The notes under the pieces were generated by a model. It was given only the letters and a program-made list of their open reading frames with translations, did no database searches and was not told the origin of the DNA. Below are positions 23,017-33,193 of a stretch of 64,000 bases of DNA, in pieces. Within the stretch, counting starts at the first letter, position 1; each line of letters starts with the position of its first letter. This DNA comes from Narthecium ossifragum (Eukaryota; Streptophyta; Magnoliopsida; Dioscoreales; Nartheciaceae). The translations under genes were made by a program, and so were the position numbers. Location of the stretch: positions 11,792,010 to 11,856,009 of the forward strand of contig OY986972.1 in assembly GCA_963920575.1 (NCBI GenBank), in the 5' to 3' direction.

Positions 23017-23290
23017 ATGGATGAAATATTCACAATTAACCTACATCATGGGGGATGTTTCCAACACACTCCTGCAGATGGCCTATTCTATTTGGGGGTC
23101 AGGTGCAATATGTGGACAACTATGATCCTGGAAGTTGGGGATATTAGAGTTTGAAGATATCTTTAAAGAGCTATCTTCTCCTGGTACTAGGAAATTATGG
23201 TACTTGAAGCCAGAGGATGATCTGATGTGGAATAATTTAAGAGAACTAATGACAAATGTAGATGTGATTGCTAGGGCATCGCAGGGGTAA
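23017..23290 (+). pseudogene. MULE transposase N-terminal (MuDR-associated) fragment
   Basis: ATG 23017 directly follows a CAG acceptor-like site. The frame reads MDEIFTINLHHGGCF, the standard opening of many plant MURA-type transposases (a conserved HHGG). After a frameshift it reads GGQVQYVDNYDP, and after a further shift FEDIFKELSSP...LWYLKPEDDL, ending at TAA 23288-23290. The catalytic DDE core and zinc finger are absent. Two frameshifts make it non-functional. Confidence 0.7.
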
Positions 23291-23395
23291 AAGCAAGTTC
23301 TATAGATGTATACGTTGAGCACATCATAGAAATCACAATTCCTATGCTTACTGGTCATGAGGATGAAGTTGATATGGTGGAAAGGGCGCCGTCAT

Positions 23396-23600
23396 GCCGC
23401 TGCCCTCTCTCTCTCTCTCTCTCATTCTCTCCCTCTCTCTTCCCACCGCCCCCCTCCCTCGACGCCCACGACCATCCCGACCACCTCTCACCCCCAAATC
23501 TGGCGCCTTGCATTCTCTCTCTATTCCCACCGCCCCCCTCCCCGACCTCTCGTCCCTCTCTCTCTCCGACGTTGTCGTCACCAGTGCGTTTGATCAGGTC
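23396..23600 (+). repeat. CT-rich microsatellite with imperfect tandem copy
   Basis: CTCTCTCT runs at 23401-23445 and 23512-23560 are each followed by CCCACCGCCCCCCTCCC, so this is an imperfect duplication of about 115 bp. The long frames on both strands here come from low complexity. Confidence 0.6.
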
Positions 23601-23614
23601 ACCATTACAAGGCG

Positions 23615-23765
23615 CCGGTGAATCGACCGCAACCTCTATCGCCTTCCGTGATGCCGACCCCACCTACTCCCGCCGCCTCCTCAACTGCGCCATTGAAGTG
23701 AGTCGTCAGTAAGAACCTGCGAGCGGTGGTCTGCCCCTTTTACTGTGACGTAAATGGCTACAAGG
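23615..23765 (+). pseudogene. Captured fragment of a GH9 endo-1,4-beta-glucanase
   Basis: Two pieces resemble consecutive parts of plant GH9 cellulases. The first (to about 23699) reads TATSIAFRDADPTYSRRLL, the helix with the FRD-DP-YSRRLL pattern. The second (about 23716-23765) reads AVVCPFYCDVNGYK, matching the conserved CPFYCSYSGYQ-type motif. The linker normally between them (FADKYRG region) is missing. This is a small exon capture without the catalytic aspartates and glutamate. The assignment rests on motif recall. Confidence 0.6.
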
Positions 23766-23952
23766 TGACGATCTCCACCTCCAATCCTTTGATTGAGTAA
23801 ACCAGCGCTTCCATCCCGCTGCAAGGAGACTGGTGATTCTATTGTAGCAGCTAGGTTCGAGGATCCCAAGTAGGTTTGTGGTTCTATTGTCCATGCTCCT
23901 ACTGCATTGTTAACTGACAGTGATTCTATCGTCTCTGTTTATTTTCCATAGA

Positions 23953-24423
23953 ATGGCATCAAGCGGACATCCTGCAACTCTCGTACCTCCAATTCTTGAA
24001 CCTGCTACTATGGCATGAGAGCTATAATGCAAACTTCTTGGACAACAAAAAACCTGGAAGAAGGTTTTATGGCTGTGTCAACTATGGTGTAAGCTGTTTA
24101 GTAGTAGATTAGTATTGAGTTTTTTTCTTTTTCTTTTTTTATGCTTTTGTGTTTGGAGCACTGGTTAATAGTTAATGGTTATGCAGGATCAGGGGAGGTG
24201 CAATTGCTTCGACTGGTATAATCCTGCGATTTGTGAATGTGAGAAAAAGGTGATCAATGCTCTCAGAGCAGGTAATCTGGAAATGGAGGCAGTGATTGAG
24301 GATCTCAGAGAAAATAATCAAAGAATGGAGAGATTGATCAATGATCCAAGAGCAGAGATTCAAAGAATGGAGATTGAAATGAAAAAATGCAAAGCAAAAG
24401 GGGTCGAAGCTCTAAATGTTTAG
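23953..24423 (+). pseudogene. GRF-type zinc-finger protein, frameshifted two-exon copy
   Basis: Exon 1 (about 23953-24090) contains, across two frameshifts, the GRF signature pieces MRAIMQTSWTTK and PGRRFYGC. A GT at about 24091 and an AG at about 24186 bracket a roughly 96-bp intron with a T-rich tract. Exon 2 (24187-24423) reads GRCNCFDWYNPAICECEKKV, the second half of the finger, then a 60-residue acidic/basic coiled-coil tail (repeated ERLI/QRME) ending in TAG. GRF fingers of this layout are common in plant genomes, often inside Mutator-like elements. Disabled by frameshifts in exon 1. Confidence 0.65.
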
Positions 24424-24751
24424 ATTTGATGGAGGTGAAGAAGCTGGATGTCATGCCGATCGTCCACAATCGTGTCGTTAAATCGTGCGTACTCTCAGTT
24501 TAAAAATTGGGTTAATAACATTTTACTCCCCTATAGTTTGGCAATATGTCAATTTACCCCCTATAGTTTAAAACGTGACAAAACGAACCCTTAATTTATC
24601 AATGTGGTCGTTTTGCACCCAAATCTCAAACGTCGTTAACCGGGCTGACGACAAACCAGCTAGATTGGTCACGTGCGACGCACGTGACCCCGTTTGACCC
24701 TTTAATCCCGGTTCAGCCCGTTGCACGTGACCATTTAATCTCGGTTCCGCT

Positions 24752-25596
24752 GCTCCTCCCGCTCCGCCTCCCTATTCGTCTTCGCCATATGGGTCCGGCC
24801 CGCCGTCAACTGGACCATCGTCTGGTCCCTAGGCAGCGGCGTTGACCAATCTACCACTCTCGTCGTCTCCCGCCGCAGTGTCCTGACCCTCCTGAGTAGC
24901 AACTCTTCTGTCCAAAACCTCTGCCCTGATGTCACCAATGACTCGAATGGCACACAGCTTGTCTTGAACGACTATGGTAGCCTGGTCTTCGGCGGCTAGA
25001 CTAGCTTCAGCTCGCCGACCAACACCATCCTCCCCAACCAGCCCATTCCGACGAATGGTGAAGATGACCCTCCCGTTCCTCTCCTTCCTCTACTTTATTC
25101 AATTAGCAATTAATCGATGGTCGATGCGGCGTGCCTGGTGAAGATCACCCTCCTGTCTCTGCCGAAGGGATCCAACTCCACCACGAGGAACCTGGCGATC
25201 ATGATCACCTGTTTCGTGCTCGAGCTGATCGCCAGGGTCCTATCCTTTTGGGCCCTCATGAGGAAGTACTCCATGCACCGTGACATGGCGTGGACTTTTG
25301 GCTTGGAGTTCCTCTCCTTTGGAGGGCTTAAGAGTTTCAAATACGTCGAGCTGAAGGCCGCCACGAATGACTTCTCCCAGGTTATCAGAAGCGGAGGCTT
25401 CGAAGTGGTATATAAGGGAAAGCTATCGGACCAATGTGTGATTACTGTGAAGCGGCTAAAGGATGTCGGCTGTCGGGAGGCGGAGTTCGGCGCGGAGCTC
25501 ACCTTCATCTCACTGATGCACCACCTCAACCTCGTCCACGTGTGGGGGTTCTGCGCCGACAAGGAGCAGAGGATGCTCCTCTATGAGAGAAGATGA
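24752..25596 (+). pseudogene. Captured G-type lectin S-receptor-like kinase fragments
   Basis: 24752 to about 25060 encodes a bulb-type lectin-like stretch (FVFAIWV, TIVWSLGSG, TQLVLNDYGSLVFGG) ending in TAG where a Trp is expected. 25117-25596 is an open frame with a hydrophobic membrane segment (about residues 27-48, IMITCFVLELIARVLSFW), a juxtamembrane FKYVELKAATNDFS motif, a degenerate glycine loop (SGGFEVVYKG), the invariant Lys in VKRL, and the LLYE hinge, followed by TGA. Most of the extracellular region and the catalytic loop are missing. The order matches an SD2-type receptor kinase gene with internal deletion. It cannot signal. Confidence 0.85.
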
Positions 25597-25933
25597 TGGA
25601 TGCTCGCTGGAGAAAATGATGGTTAGACGGGCTTAACCGAGAAAAACCGGTCAAACAGGTTATTTATCCGGTTTGCCGTCAGCCCGGTTAACAGCGTTTG
25701 AGATTTGAATGTAAAACGACCCCATTGATAAATTAAGGGTTCGTTTTGTCTTGTTTTTAACTATTGGGGGTAAATTAATATATTTTCAAACTAGAGGGAA
25801 GTAAAATGTTATTGTGAGGACCTGTCCCTCTATTCCTGTAGCTCGTTGTTGACCACAAGGGCAATTTTGTAAATTGCGCCTCTGATTGATGATTGTGTTT
25901 GACTAGATCCGTTTAGGAGATTTTTGACCTTTG

Positions 25934-26004
25934 GATCGATCCAAGCTAGTGTTGGATCTATCCAGCTAGGTCTTGGATCGATCCGACTTAGTCTTGGATC
26001 GATC
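25934..26004. repeat. 21-bp-phased palindrome array (GGATCGATCC type)
   Basis: GATCGATC cores start at 25934, 25955 (one mismatch, GATCTATC), 25976 and 25997, exactly 21 bp apart. The same array occurs at 42021, 42042 and 42063 and at 51822, 51843, 51864 and 51885 in related LTRs. Confidence 0.88.
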
Positions 26005-26772
26005 CGGATACTGTAGCATGTCGGTGTCTTTCTTCCTTGAGAGGACGGCCGTCGTGGCCGTCGCTCTTCGCTGTCAGGGGAGAGAAGACTTTCTTTCCTC
26101 TGCTTCTCCTTTTCCCCTCCTTCCCTGGCTTTCCCCCTCCCTTTTCCTTCCTCTTCGTCCTCTTCTCCTTCTCTGCTGCTTCCTTCTTTTTTCTTCTTCT
26201 TCCGCGGCTCTGCTTCCCCTGTTTCCGGCTGAACCTTCTCCTCCACCGTTCTCCCTCCTCCGGCCACTGTTTTGGGCGTTCGAAGGCTCGTTGGAACAGT
26301 GGCGGCGTGAGGAAGATCCCTGGTGTGGTTTGAAGCTCTGTTGGTGATCGGTTTGTAGGGAATCAGCCGAGGATTGTGTTTCCTGTAGGTGTTCTACCTA
26401 CGTGAGTTGTTTAATGGGTTTCTCTTAATCTAGCCGTTTGATCTTACTGTTCTTTGTGTGGTTGGCTTCCTCTTGCTTAGTATAATTTATGGTTTAACTT
26501 TCATAAGCTTTGGTTGAGATTTTAGTAGGATTTGAGCATGATTAGACTCGGATTTTTCCGGTTTCTTTGTTCTTGAGGAACATCCGGTGTACGGCACATT
26601 TTCTGGTTTGTACATGCATGTTCTTGGGTTGTTCTGAACAGAAGCATTGTAGATCTCTGAGTTATCTTTCTATTCCAGCTTATTTCGTATTTTTCCAATT
26701 TTTCTATGAATTTTGGTGATTTGTCTCGTGACCTGCGACGAGACTGATCTGAAGCTGGTATGAAGCTGTTCG

Positions 26773-26838
26773 GATCGATCCAGAATAGTCCAGATCGATC
26801 CAACTAATCAGGATCGATCCAAATATTCCGAATCGATC
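26773..26838. repeat. Second palindrome cluster of this Fam-A LTR
   Basis: GATCGATC cores at 26773, 26793 and 26812, then AATCGATC at 26831, with spacings of 20, 19 and 19 bp. Confidence 0.8.
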
Positions 26839-28747
26839 CCAAAGCTGTTGATGGGGTTTTATTGACCATTTTTAGTGATACAGCTATAAACTGTTGTTTG
26901 TTACCGTTTTGTGATTGAACCGGGAGTGTGATGACTCCCGGGATTGTGTAGAATAAATGGGCTGACTGTATGCCCTTTTATCGCTTTGTGGTTAATCGAG
27001 GGAGTCATGACCCTCGGGAATGTTAAGTATAAATGGGCCGAAGGTATGCCCTTGATTGTTGCCTGTTTATACTGTTGCATGCATTGTTGATTGTGCATTA
27101 GAGAGGCCTAGGGTTTGACAGTAGTGCTGTTAGTCTGTTGTTTGGGGTCGTGTTGGCTCTGTTGTTTTGAGTGCTGAGAGATGGTTGTCATACCACGGTT
27201 GTTCCGTCAAGTGTGGAGATCCCGCTTGGAGAGGGGTGTCCTACTGGTATCGTCATGTCCACCCTGTGTCAGGGAATGCCGGAGAATGTCCACCCTTGAA
27301 CAGTGGCTGTCAGAGGGACGTACTTTGGACAGGTACCCTTCGGGTTATTGACGGGATTTATGGGGTCCTTGGCAGGCCTCAGTACTTGGCACAGAGTTAG
27401 TTCAGTTGCAGTTTCCCCTTCCTTGTGTGTGTCGTAGAGTAGAACCCTACTGAGCTTAGTGCTCACTCCTACCCGGGCAGCGTTTGCAGGTGCAGGTACC
27501 AGCTCTCCTTCGGTGGGCCCCAGTTGCTCGTCCTGCGGTGGCGCGACGACATCAGGGCATGTTTGAGGGCCAAGATGGCTTCTGCTGTGCCTTCCGGGAG
27601 ACCTCTGTTGATGTAACTTTTTTTGAGTTTTATAACATCTTTTGTACATGAGGACTGGTTTATGTAAATCTTAATGTAACTCTGTTGTATGTACAGTTTT
27701 GTAATAATAGATGTTAGATTTACTTCTGTCCTCTGATTGTTTATTGTAACTGTTTTCGCCAGTTTGATGTTAGTAGATGTAGGAATCCTCCCCTCGTGTC
27801 CCGGCCCGGATGGGTTTTCTGGGCCGGGGCGCGACAGTTATTAAACCTTAAAAATTTATAAACCCTTATTTCAATATTAAATTCAAAGGATAGTATAATG
27901 ATGAAATACGGGGTCGATCTACAAGGAAACTATTCATTCAAACAACGAAAACAAAACTAACTCTGAATACTCTATTCTAAAGCTACAAAAGGGTTTGTTG
28001 GGTTTTTGGAATTTAAATAATTAAAACTAACTAAGAAAGCAATAGAAACTAAGATTAAAATAAATCAATGTTAGAAAAACCTAAGGATTACTCAATCCAC
28101 TTTAGTTTAACTTCATGTATTCTCTAGTTATTCTCTTGTTTTCTTATCTAGACATTATAGATTCATAGTTTCTTAAGCTTAAATGAATCCCTGAAAGAAA
28201 GTAAGTGTTTTCCAAAGACATACTTTATCTTCGATTAGCATAGCTTGTGTTCGGGGTAACCTTAGCACAACCTATCATCACTAAGAATAAAGTATCTCTT
28301 TGGTTATTCACAAACCACATCAAAACTATTTTATAGATCTCTACCATCAGTCACAGAAATCAAGAAAGTCTAAAAATACGCCAAGGAATTTCGTTCTTTC
28401 AACTCTATTATCATTAAAATCAAATCTATAAGATCATGTTTAGAACAAGAGTACATGTTTCAAACTAGAAAAATACAGAGAAGATATCCTAAAGCTTCAT
28501 GAGATCCCTAAGTATAAGAATCAGCCACTCATCTTGGAGATTGAAGCCATAGATTTGATGAAGAACTCCAAGGATCCACGTTGCATCTCCACCGTCTTCA
28601 GAAATCCTAATTCTCTCTTTTCTCTCTATGGGGGCCTCTAATTTTGGGCCAGAAAACCTCTTTATATAGGGATAGACTCAGCCAAAACATTCACATCTCA
28701 AGTAGGACTCTATCTCTAATATTTCTGAAATTAGGTTTCCGTCCGAC

Positions 28748-28798
28748 CGATCAATCGCTCATCTGACCGATTGATTGTCAATGTTCAACGATTGATCG
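28748..28798. repeat. Palindrome array in Fam-R LTR (CGATYRATCG type)
   Basis: CGATCAATCG, CGATTGATTG and CGATTGATCG are centred at 28752.5, 28772.5 and 28793.5 (spacing 20 and 21 bp), about 80-130 bp upstream (minus strand) of a TATA-like box. The other Fam-R LTR (53297-54739) lacks this array. Confidence 0.7.
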
Positions 28799-29000
28799 TC
28801 CAGACAGCTTTCTTCAGTCAAATTCATCTTGATAAATATGGTACTTCTTTATAGAATTTGGCAAAGCTTCCAACATGAAAGTTGTTCATCTCAGCGTCTT
28901 CTAGTAGTCCTCCAAGTTTCAGAAATTTAGGAATTTTCTGGAATTTATGATCAATTCTTTTCAAATTGACAGCGGAGCAGCGTATTTAGGTTCCGACAGC

Positions 29001-29348
29001 CGACGACGTCCATACGCCGGCGATCTATTCCGGGGAACCTCAGCCCTCAGATCCAGCCCGGTTCAGCCAGCTTGAATCAGACTCAGCCCAACCTGGTTCA
29101 GCTCACCTACTTAATCCGGATCCAGTCCAATCCAACCAGGTCAACCTGATCCAGATCAACTCAGACTTGACCCCGTCAAGTCCTATCCTATCAGGCTCTT
29201 CCAGATCTGAATCAGCTCAAGCCAGATCCGATCCAGCTAGTCAGATTCAGCCAATTGGACTCAAATCAAGTCCGATCAAGCCAATTCTGATCGATTGGAG
29301 CAGTAGAGACCCGATACGAGAGGATTACGAGTAGACCGCTCGTATCAT
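29001..29348 (+). mobile_element. Fam-T LTR, 3' fragment
   Basis: Matches the last third of Fam-T LTRs (CGCCGGCGATCTATTCCGG, then CAGCCA/CAGATC-rich DNA) and ends ...ACCGCTCGTATCA. The 5' part is missing at the junction with Fam-R near 29000. Chromovirus pol sequence follows directly. Confidence 0.8.
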
Positions 29349-29556
29349 AATACCTTGAGGCACGTTTTCACCCAACGTGACCTCCACCTGAGGCAGCCAC
29401 GTTGGATGGAGCTACTGGAGGACTACAACCTTTGAGTTGCATTACCATCATGGTAAGGTAAACATCGTAGCAGACACGCTGAATAGACAGGTGAGAGGCA
29501 CCAGAGCAGCAGTTGCAGGGTTGTCAGCGCGGCAGTGGCAGGCTCTAGAGACAGCG
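29349..29556 (+). pseudogene. Chromovirus pol fragment 1: end of RNase H domain
   Basis: Reads TLRHVFTQRDLHLRQPRWMELL, then after a one-base shift HYHHGKVNIVADTLNRQ. This is the conserved end of the Ty3/Gypsy chromovirus RNase H domain and the start of the linker to integrase. It ends at the TSD CAGCG (29552-29556) of the Fam-T element. After removing that element the frame continues at 40192 without a break. Confidence 0.85.
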
Positions 29557-30899
29557 TGTTACGAGCGGTCTACTCGTGATCCTCTCGTAATGGGTCTCTA
29601 CTGCTCCAATCGATCAGAATCGGCCTGATCGGACTTGATTTGAGTCCAATTGGCTGATTTGGCTAGCTGGATCGGATCTGGCTTGAGCTGGATCGAATCT
29701 GGCTAAGCCTGATTGGATGGGACTTGACTGGGTCAAGTCTGAAGTGATCTGGATCAAGCTGATCGGCTTAGATTGGGCTGGATCCGGAATAACTGGCTCG
29801 GCTGAATCAATTAGACTTGGCTGAGTCTGATTCAAGTTGGCTGGCTGAACCAGCCTGGATCCGAGGGCTGAGAAGTCACCGGAGTGGATCGCCGGCGTAG
29901 GGACGGCGGCGGCGGTCGGGATCTTGTCAGGAAAGGTCGTTGGACGGTGGGGAAGCGATCCAACGGCTCGGATCTGAGAGATGGGTGGCGGATCGGCCGG
30001 ATCTGGGGAAGACGGCGGTGAAGGTAGGGTCGGCCGGCGTCGAGGACGACGAGGGAGGCTCCGGGAGTGGCTGAGGACGTCGGAAAGAGGGTCGGAGGAG
30101 ATAGGCGATGGATTTAGCGTGGTTTGGGGGTGAGTTCGGGGATCGGAAGTGGGTGGACAGCGAAAGGGACGGAGCCGGGTTGTTGGGTAGCCATGGGGTT
30201 CACCGGAGAAGATGGAGTGGGGCGACGAAAAAGTGATGGCCGGGGTCGTGGTGGCTCGGGGAAGAGAATGGAGGTCTTGGATGGCGACGGGGCTGGCCGG
30301 AGAGGGCTTGACGGAGGAGATCGGCGGTGAAGCTCGGGTTCGGCTTGAGGAAGACGATGAACAGTGCTGACGTGGCACTGACGTCGCGGTGGGGTCGATG
30401 GCGTGGCGGAGAGAGAAAGTGACGGGAAGAGAGAGAAACACTGGTGGAGGCGGTGCCGGCTGCGGGGAAGATGACCGACGGGGAAGAAGGTGGATCTATG
30501 GTGGATTTCGGGTGGAATCTACTTTACTTCTACTCCTATGATATTCTACTCCTATGATATTCTACTAATTACTCTTAATCATTCATCTCCTGCATAACCC
30601 TAATACAAACTACTAAGGTCTTTTTATAGACCTTGACAGAGTCCTAATCCACTAGAAAACCCCCTTGCTTAATTAGCAAGTAATAAGGTTTCTGACTCAA
30701 CTCAACTTCCTAACTCAAAGGGACTCTTAATTAATTCCTAACAATCAACTAGAACTCAATAAAAGACTAATGATAAATACTAATTAAATACTCTAGTTTG
30801 AACTAGGGAAGTCCAAGTCAAACTAGGAAAGAGGCTGAACCAGCTTGGTTCCTCTTCTGGGTTCGGGTCCAGTTGGTCGAGTCGGATCGACTCGTATCA
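29557..30899 (-). repeat. Fam-T 3' LTR of the 29557-40186 element
   Basis: 1,343 bp, ends CTCGTATCA at 30891-30899 (its 5' end on the minus strand). A TATA-like CTATAAAAAG (minus) lies near 30620. Confidence 0.9.
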
Positions 30900-30938
30900 C
30901 CCCCCCTTCCTTCAAAATTGGCCTTGTCCTCAAGGCCA
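30900..30938 (-). promoter_or_regulatory. Hairpin + polypurine tract (Fam-T, minus strand)
   Basis: Minus strand: TGGCCTTG-AGGA-CAAGGCCA hairpin (30938-30919), then a few nt and a purine tract with a long G-run abutting the 3' LTR. Identical to the site at 47597-47636. Confidence 0.88.
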
Positions 30939-32716
30939 GAGTCAGGTAAGGTAGGATGGCTCCATGTGGTTGGACCGAATCAACTTGTTGTTGTAGTTCT
31001 GGACTCGGTGGGGAGAAACCAGGTCGATCCCATGTCTGGTCCAGTGGTAGCAGTGGCAGTGATGGATGAGTATCTGGCGGTCGATCTGACGGCTCAGGTA
31101 GCTCCAGGAATATGATCTTCAATGGCTCTCCTGGATCATCCTCATCATGTCCCATCAGTAGTGTTGCCCATGACCATGGGATGGGATCTGATCTCCATGG
31201 TCTGATCAACTGTGCATAGACTTGGCTTGAATCTGGGTCAAGCTGGCTTTGGTCCAATCTGAAGTGAAGATGGCTGGACCATGCTTTTGCTGCACTAGTC
31301 TGGGCTAGAAGTTGGTTGAACCAAGTTGAATCTTCAGCTGTGCTGAGTCGTACTCTAGTCCAAACCTGTCTGACTTGGTTGGCTCTACCGGTGTCAATCT
31401 GAACTTGAATCAGTTTAGCCAAACCGGTGTTACCATCATAATCAGATCTGATCAGATTGTAGATGAAATCTGAATAAGGAGGGTAGCTCCTTTCATGACT
31501 CATCTCAACCTTTGAATGCTTGATCAACGGCTGAGGATGCATCTTGATCACATGGAGTTGATCTGGATGGTCCTGATTGCTGGGGACTCTTGGATCAGGT
31601 TCAGATCGAAGATCGAAACCACTGGATCGAAGATCAGGCTGATCAAACGGCTGGATCAAGTTGCAGCCTTGATCGGACGGCTGAGAAGCTGCCGGAGCTG
31701 GATCAACGGTGAAACATGGTCGCCGGAGTGTGGCAACGGCACAGGAAGCTTCGTAGGGACGAGGGGGTTCCATCCGTACGGTCTGATCGTCGGATTGGGC
31801 CTCGGATGCACCGGATCTGAAGGTGGCGGCGCGGTGGAGAACGTCGCCGGTGATCGGCGGTGAAGGAGGGCTCATCGGTAGCGGGGGATGGGTGGAAACG
31901 GTTCGTGAAGGTCTTGGGACCTTTCTCCGGTGGTTTGATCTTGAGATCATTCCCGGGAAGTGGCGGAGCGGAGGAGGCCGGAACAGGGGAGTTCGCCGGA
32001 ATTGTACGTCGGCGATCCGGGCCTCAATCGTGGACGTGGTTGGCCACGGTGGCTTCGGGGATGGACGCCGGTGCTTCCTCGAAGGTTGGGAGAAGAGGAC
32101 GGCGTCGGAGATCGGCGTTGGGGTGGCGGCTTGAGGACGAGCCGACGGAGCCATGGATGAGCCGGGACGAAGGGTAGTCGGCTCGGAGGTGAGCCGGGCT
32201 GAAGGAGAGGGATGAGCCGCGGCTCGAGCCAAACCGGGAGGAGAGAGAAAACCAGGGGATATTCCGGAAAAATAGGGAAATTTCGGAAAAATCATGAGAA
32301 GGTGGTAGAAAGTGTTCACCCTGATTTGGCAGAGGAGGTTGCAACAGCATGTGCTCCAGTTCGATCTGAGAATCGGACGGTTGTCGCTCCTCAACTAGCT
32401 TCTGGATCTCTTCTCCCTTATTGATTGCTGGTCTCTCATTCGGACTCGCAATTACAATCGGAGTCATAATCTGAGTTGGCTCAGGGTCAGGTTCTGGAAT
32501 TTGGGTTGCAGCTAGAGTAGGGGTTTGACTCGAAATCTGAATCCCTGTGAGACTTGTTTGAGTCACAGTTGACCATCTACTAGTAATCTGCTCCCACTTC
32601 CTACTGGTGCGCTCCAAGGTTCTGCTTTGGCGTTCCATCAAAGTTGAACAGAGCTTCAACTGGGACTGCAGAATCTTGAATTGCTGCTCCAAACTTTCCT
32701 GGGGTACTCCGTACAT
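30900..32716 (-). pseudogene. Fam-T internal ORF, unknown protein (frameshifted copy)
   Basis: It starts at ATG 32716 (minus), about 50 nt after the primer site, with MYGVPQESLEQQFKILQSQL. A coiled-coil-like head (residues 1-55) is followed by a Thr/Pro/Glu-rich segment, a Pro/Ser/Arg-rich middle, and a C-terminal part with HVIKMHPQPLIKHSK and WSWATLLMGHDEDDPGEP. The frame shifts around 32340-32394. The second frame is then open for more than 500 codons into the LTR. Compared with the copy at 45796, the ancestral ORF was probably one frame of about 600 codons. No gag zinc knuckle, protease, RT or integrase motif is visible. Function unknown. Confidence 0.6.
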
Positions 32717-32765
32717 GGTGGCGAAGTTTCCAGTAGGTTCTGAACCGCACAGTCGGTGGAACGGA

Positions 32766-32777
32766 GCTCTGATACCA
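32766..32777 (-). promoter_or_regulatory. Primer binding site, initiator tRNA-Met type (Fam-T)
   Basis: Minus strand TGGTATCAGAGC, 3 nt after the 5' LTR end. The same site is at 45735-45746 and 59526-59537. Confidence 0.88.
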
Positions 32778-33193
32778 AGTTGTTACGAGCGGTCTACTCG
32801 TGATCCTCTCGTAATGGGTCTCTACTGCTCCAATCTATCAGAATCGGCCTGATCGGACTTGATTTGAGTCCAATTGGCTGATTTGGCTAGTTGGATCGGA
32901 TCTGGCTTGAGCTGGATCGGATCTGGCTGAAGCTGGATCGAATCTGGCTAAGCCTGATTGGATGGGACTTGACTGGGTCAAGTCTGAAGTGATCTGGATC
33001 AAGCTGATCAGCTTAGATTGGGCTGGATCCGGAATAACTGGCACGGCTGAATCAATTAGACTTGGCTGAGTCTGATTCAAGTTGGCTGCCTGAACCAGCC
33101 TGGATCCGAGGGCTGAGAAGTCGCCGGAGTGGATCGCCGGCGTAGGGACGGCGGCGGCGGTCGGGATCTTGTCAGGAAAGGTCGTTGGACGGT

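Larger units (their letters stand above)
22267..24453 (+). mobile_element. Decayed Mutator-like element region (left TIR only)
   Basis: It starts with GGGCAAATAACACTTTAC and about 170 bp of sequence resembling the long terminal inverted repeats of plant Mutator-like elements (compare the TIR at 24509, which follows the same plan). Downstream are a MURA-type N-terminus, a GH9 endoglucanase piece and a GRF zinc finger. No right TIR was found. The region is abutted by a Fam-R LTR at about 24454, which may have removed it. Confidence 0.6.
25813..27836 (+). mobile_element. Solo LTR, Fam-A, inside the Pack-MULE TIR (TSD GTTAT)
   Basis: It begins TGTGAGGACCTGTCC and ends GGCGCGACA (2,024 bp). TSDs GTTAT lie at 25808-25812 and 27837-27841. 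It carries GGATCGATCC clusters at 25934-26004 and 26773-26838. It closely matches the short LTRs at 41377-42227 and 51167-52049, except that those lack its middle 1.1-1.2 kb. Confidence 0.93.
24509..27847 (+). mobile_element. Pack-MULE carrying a lectin receptor kinase (9-bp TSD TTAAAAATT)
   Basis: Left TIR GGGTTAATAACATTTTAC starts at 24509. The inverted right TIR ends GTAAAATGTTATTAAACC after removal of a solo LTR. TIR similarity runs about 170-190 bp inward (24509-24690 versus 25620-25812 plus 27842-27847). Exact 9-bp TSDs TTAAAAATT lie at 24500-24508 and 27848-27856, the length expected for Mutator. Without the nested solo LTR (25813-27836 plus one 5-bp TSD) the element is about 1.3 kb. 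It has no transposase, only host gene pieces, and so meets the definition of a Pack-MULE. Confidence 0.9.
24454..29000 (-). mobile_element. Fam-R LTR (3' part), interrupted by a Pack-MULE
   Basis: 24454-24508 plus 27857-29000 align with the solo LTR at 53297-54739. Examples are GTCGTTAAA near the lower end, the GGATTACTCAATCC block with TTCTCTAGTTATT, the CATAGCTT-type block, and GACAGCGGAGCAG near 28970. The upper end is lost where a Fam-T LTR fragment begins. A TATA-like box (minus-strand CCTATATAAAG) lies at about 28658-28671, and three CGATYRATCG palindromes lie just upstream of it (28748-28798). Confidence 0.75.

Noticed and set aside
23344..23663. Five overlapping frames around the CT repeat
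   Set aside because: Generated by CT/GA microsatellite sequence in all frames; only the GH9-like piece at 23615-23765 has recognisable content.
24735..24953. Minus-strand frame over the lectin-like segment
   Set aside because: Antisense shadow of the plus-strand bulb-lectin coding fragment.
29614..30441. 275-codon minus-strand frame rich in Pro/Ser
   Set aside because: It lies wholly inside a Fam-T LTR, and the same region is broken in other LTR copies. A composition effect.
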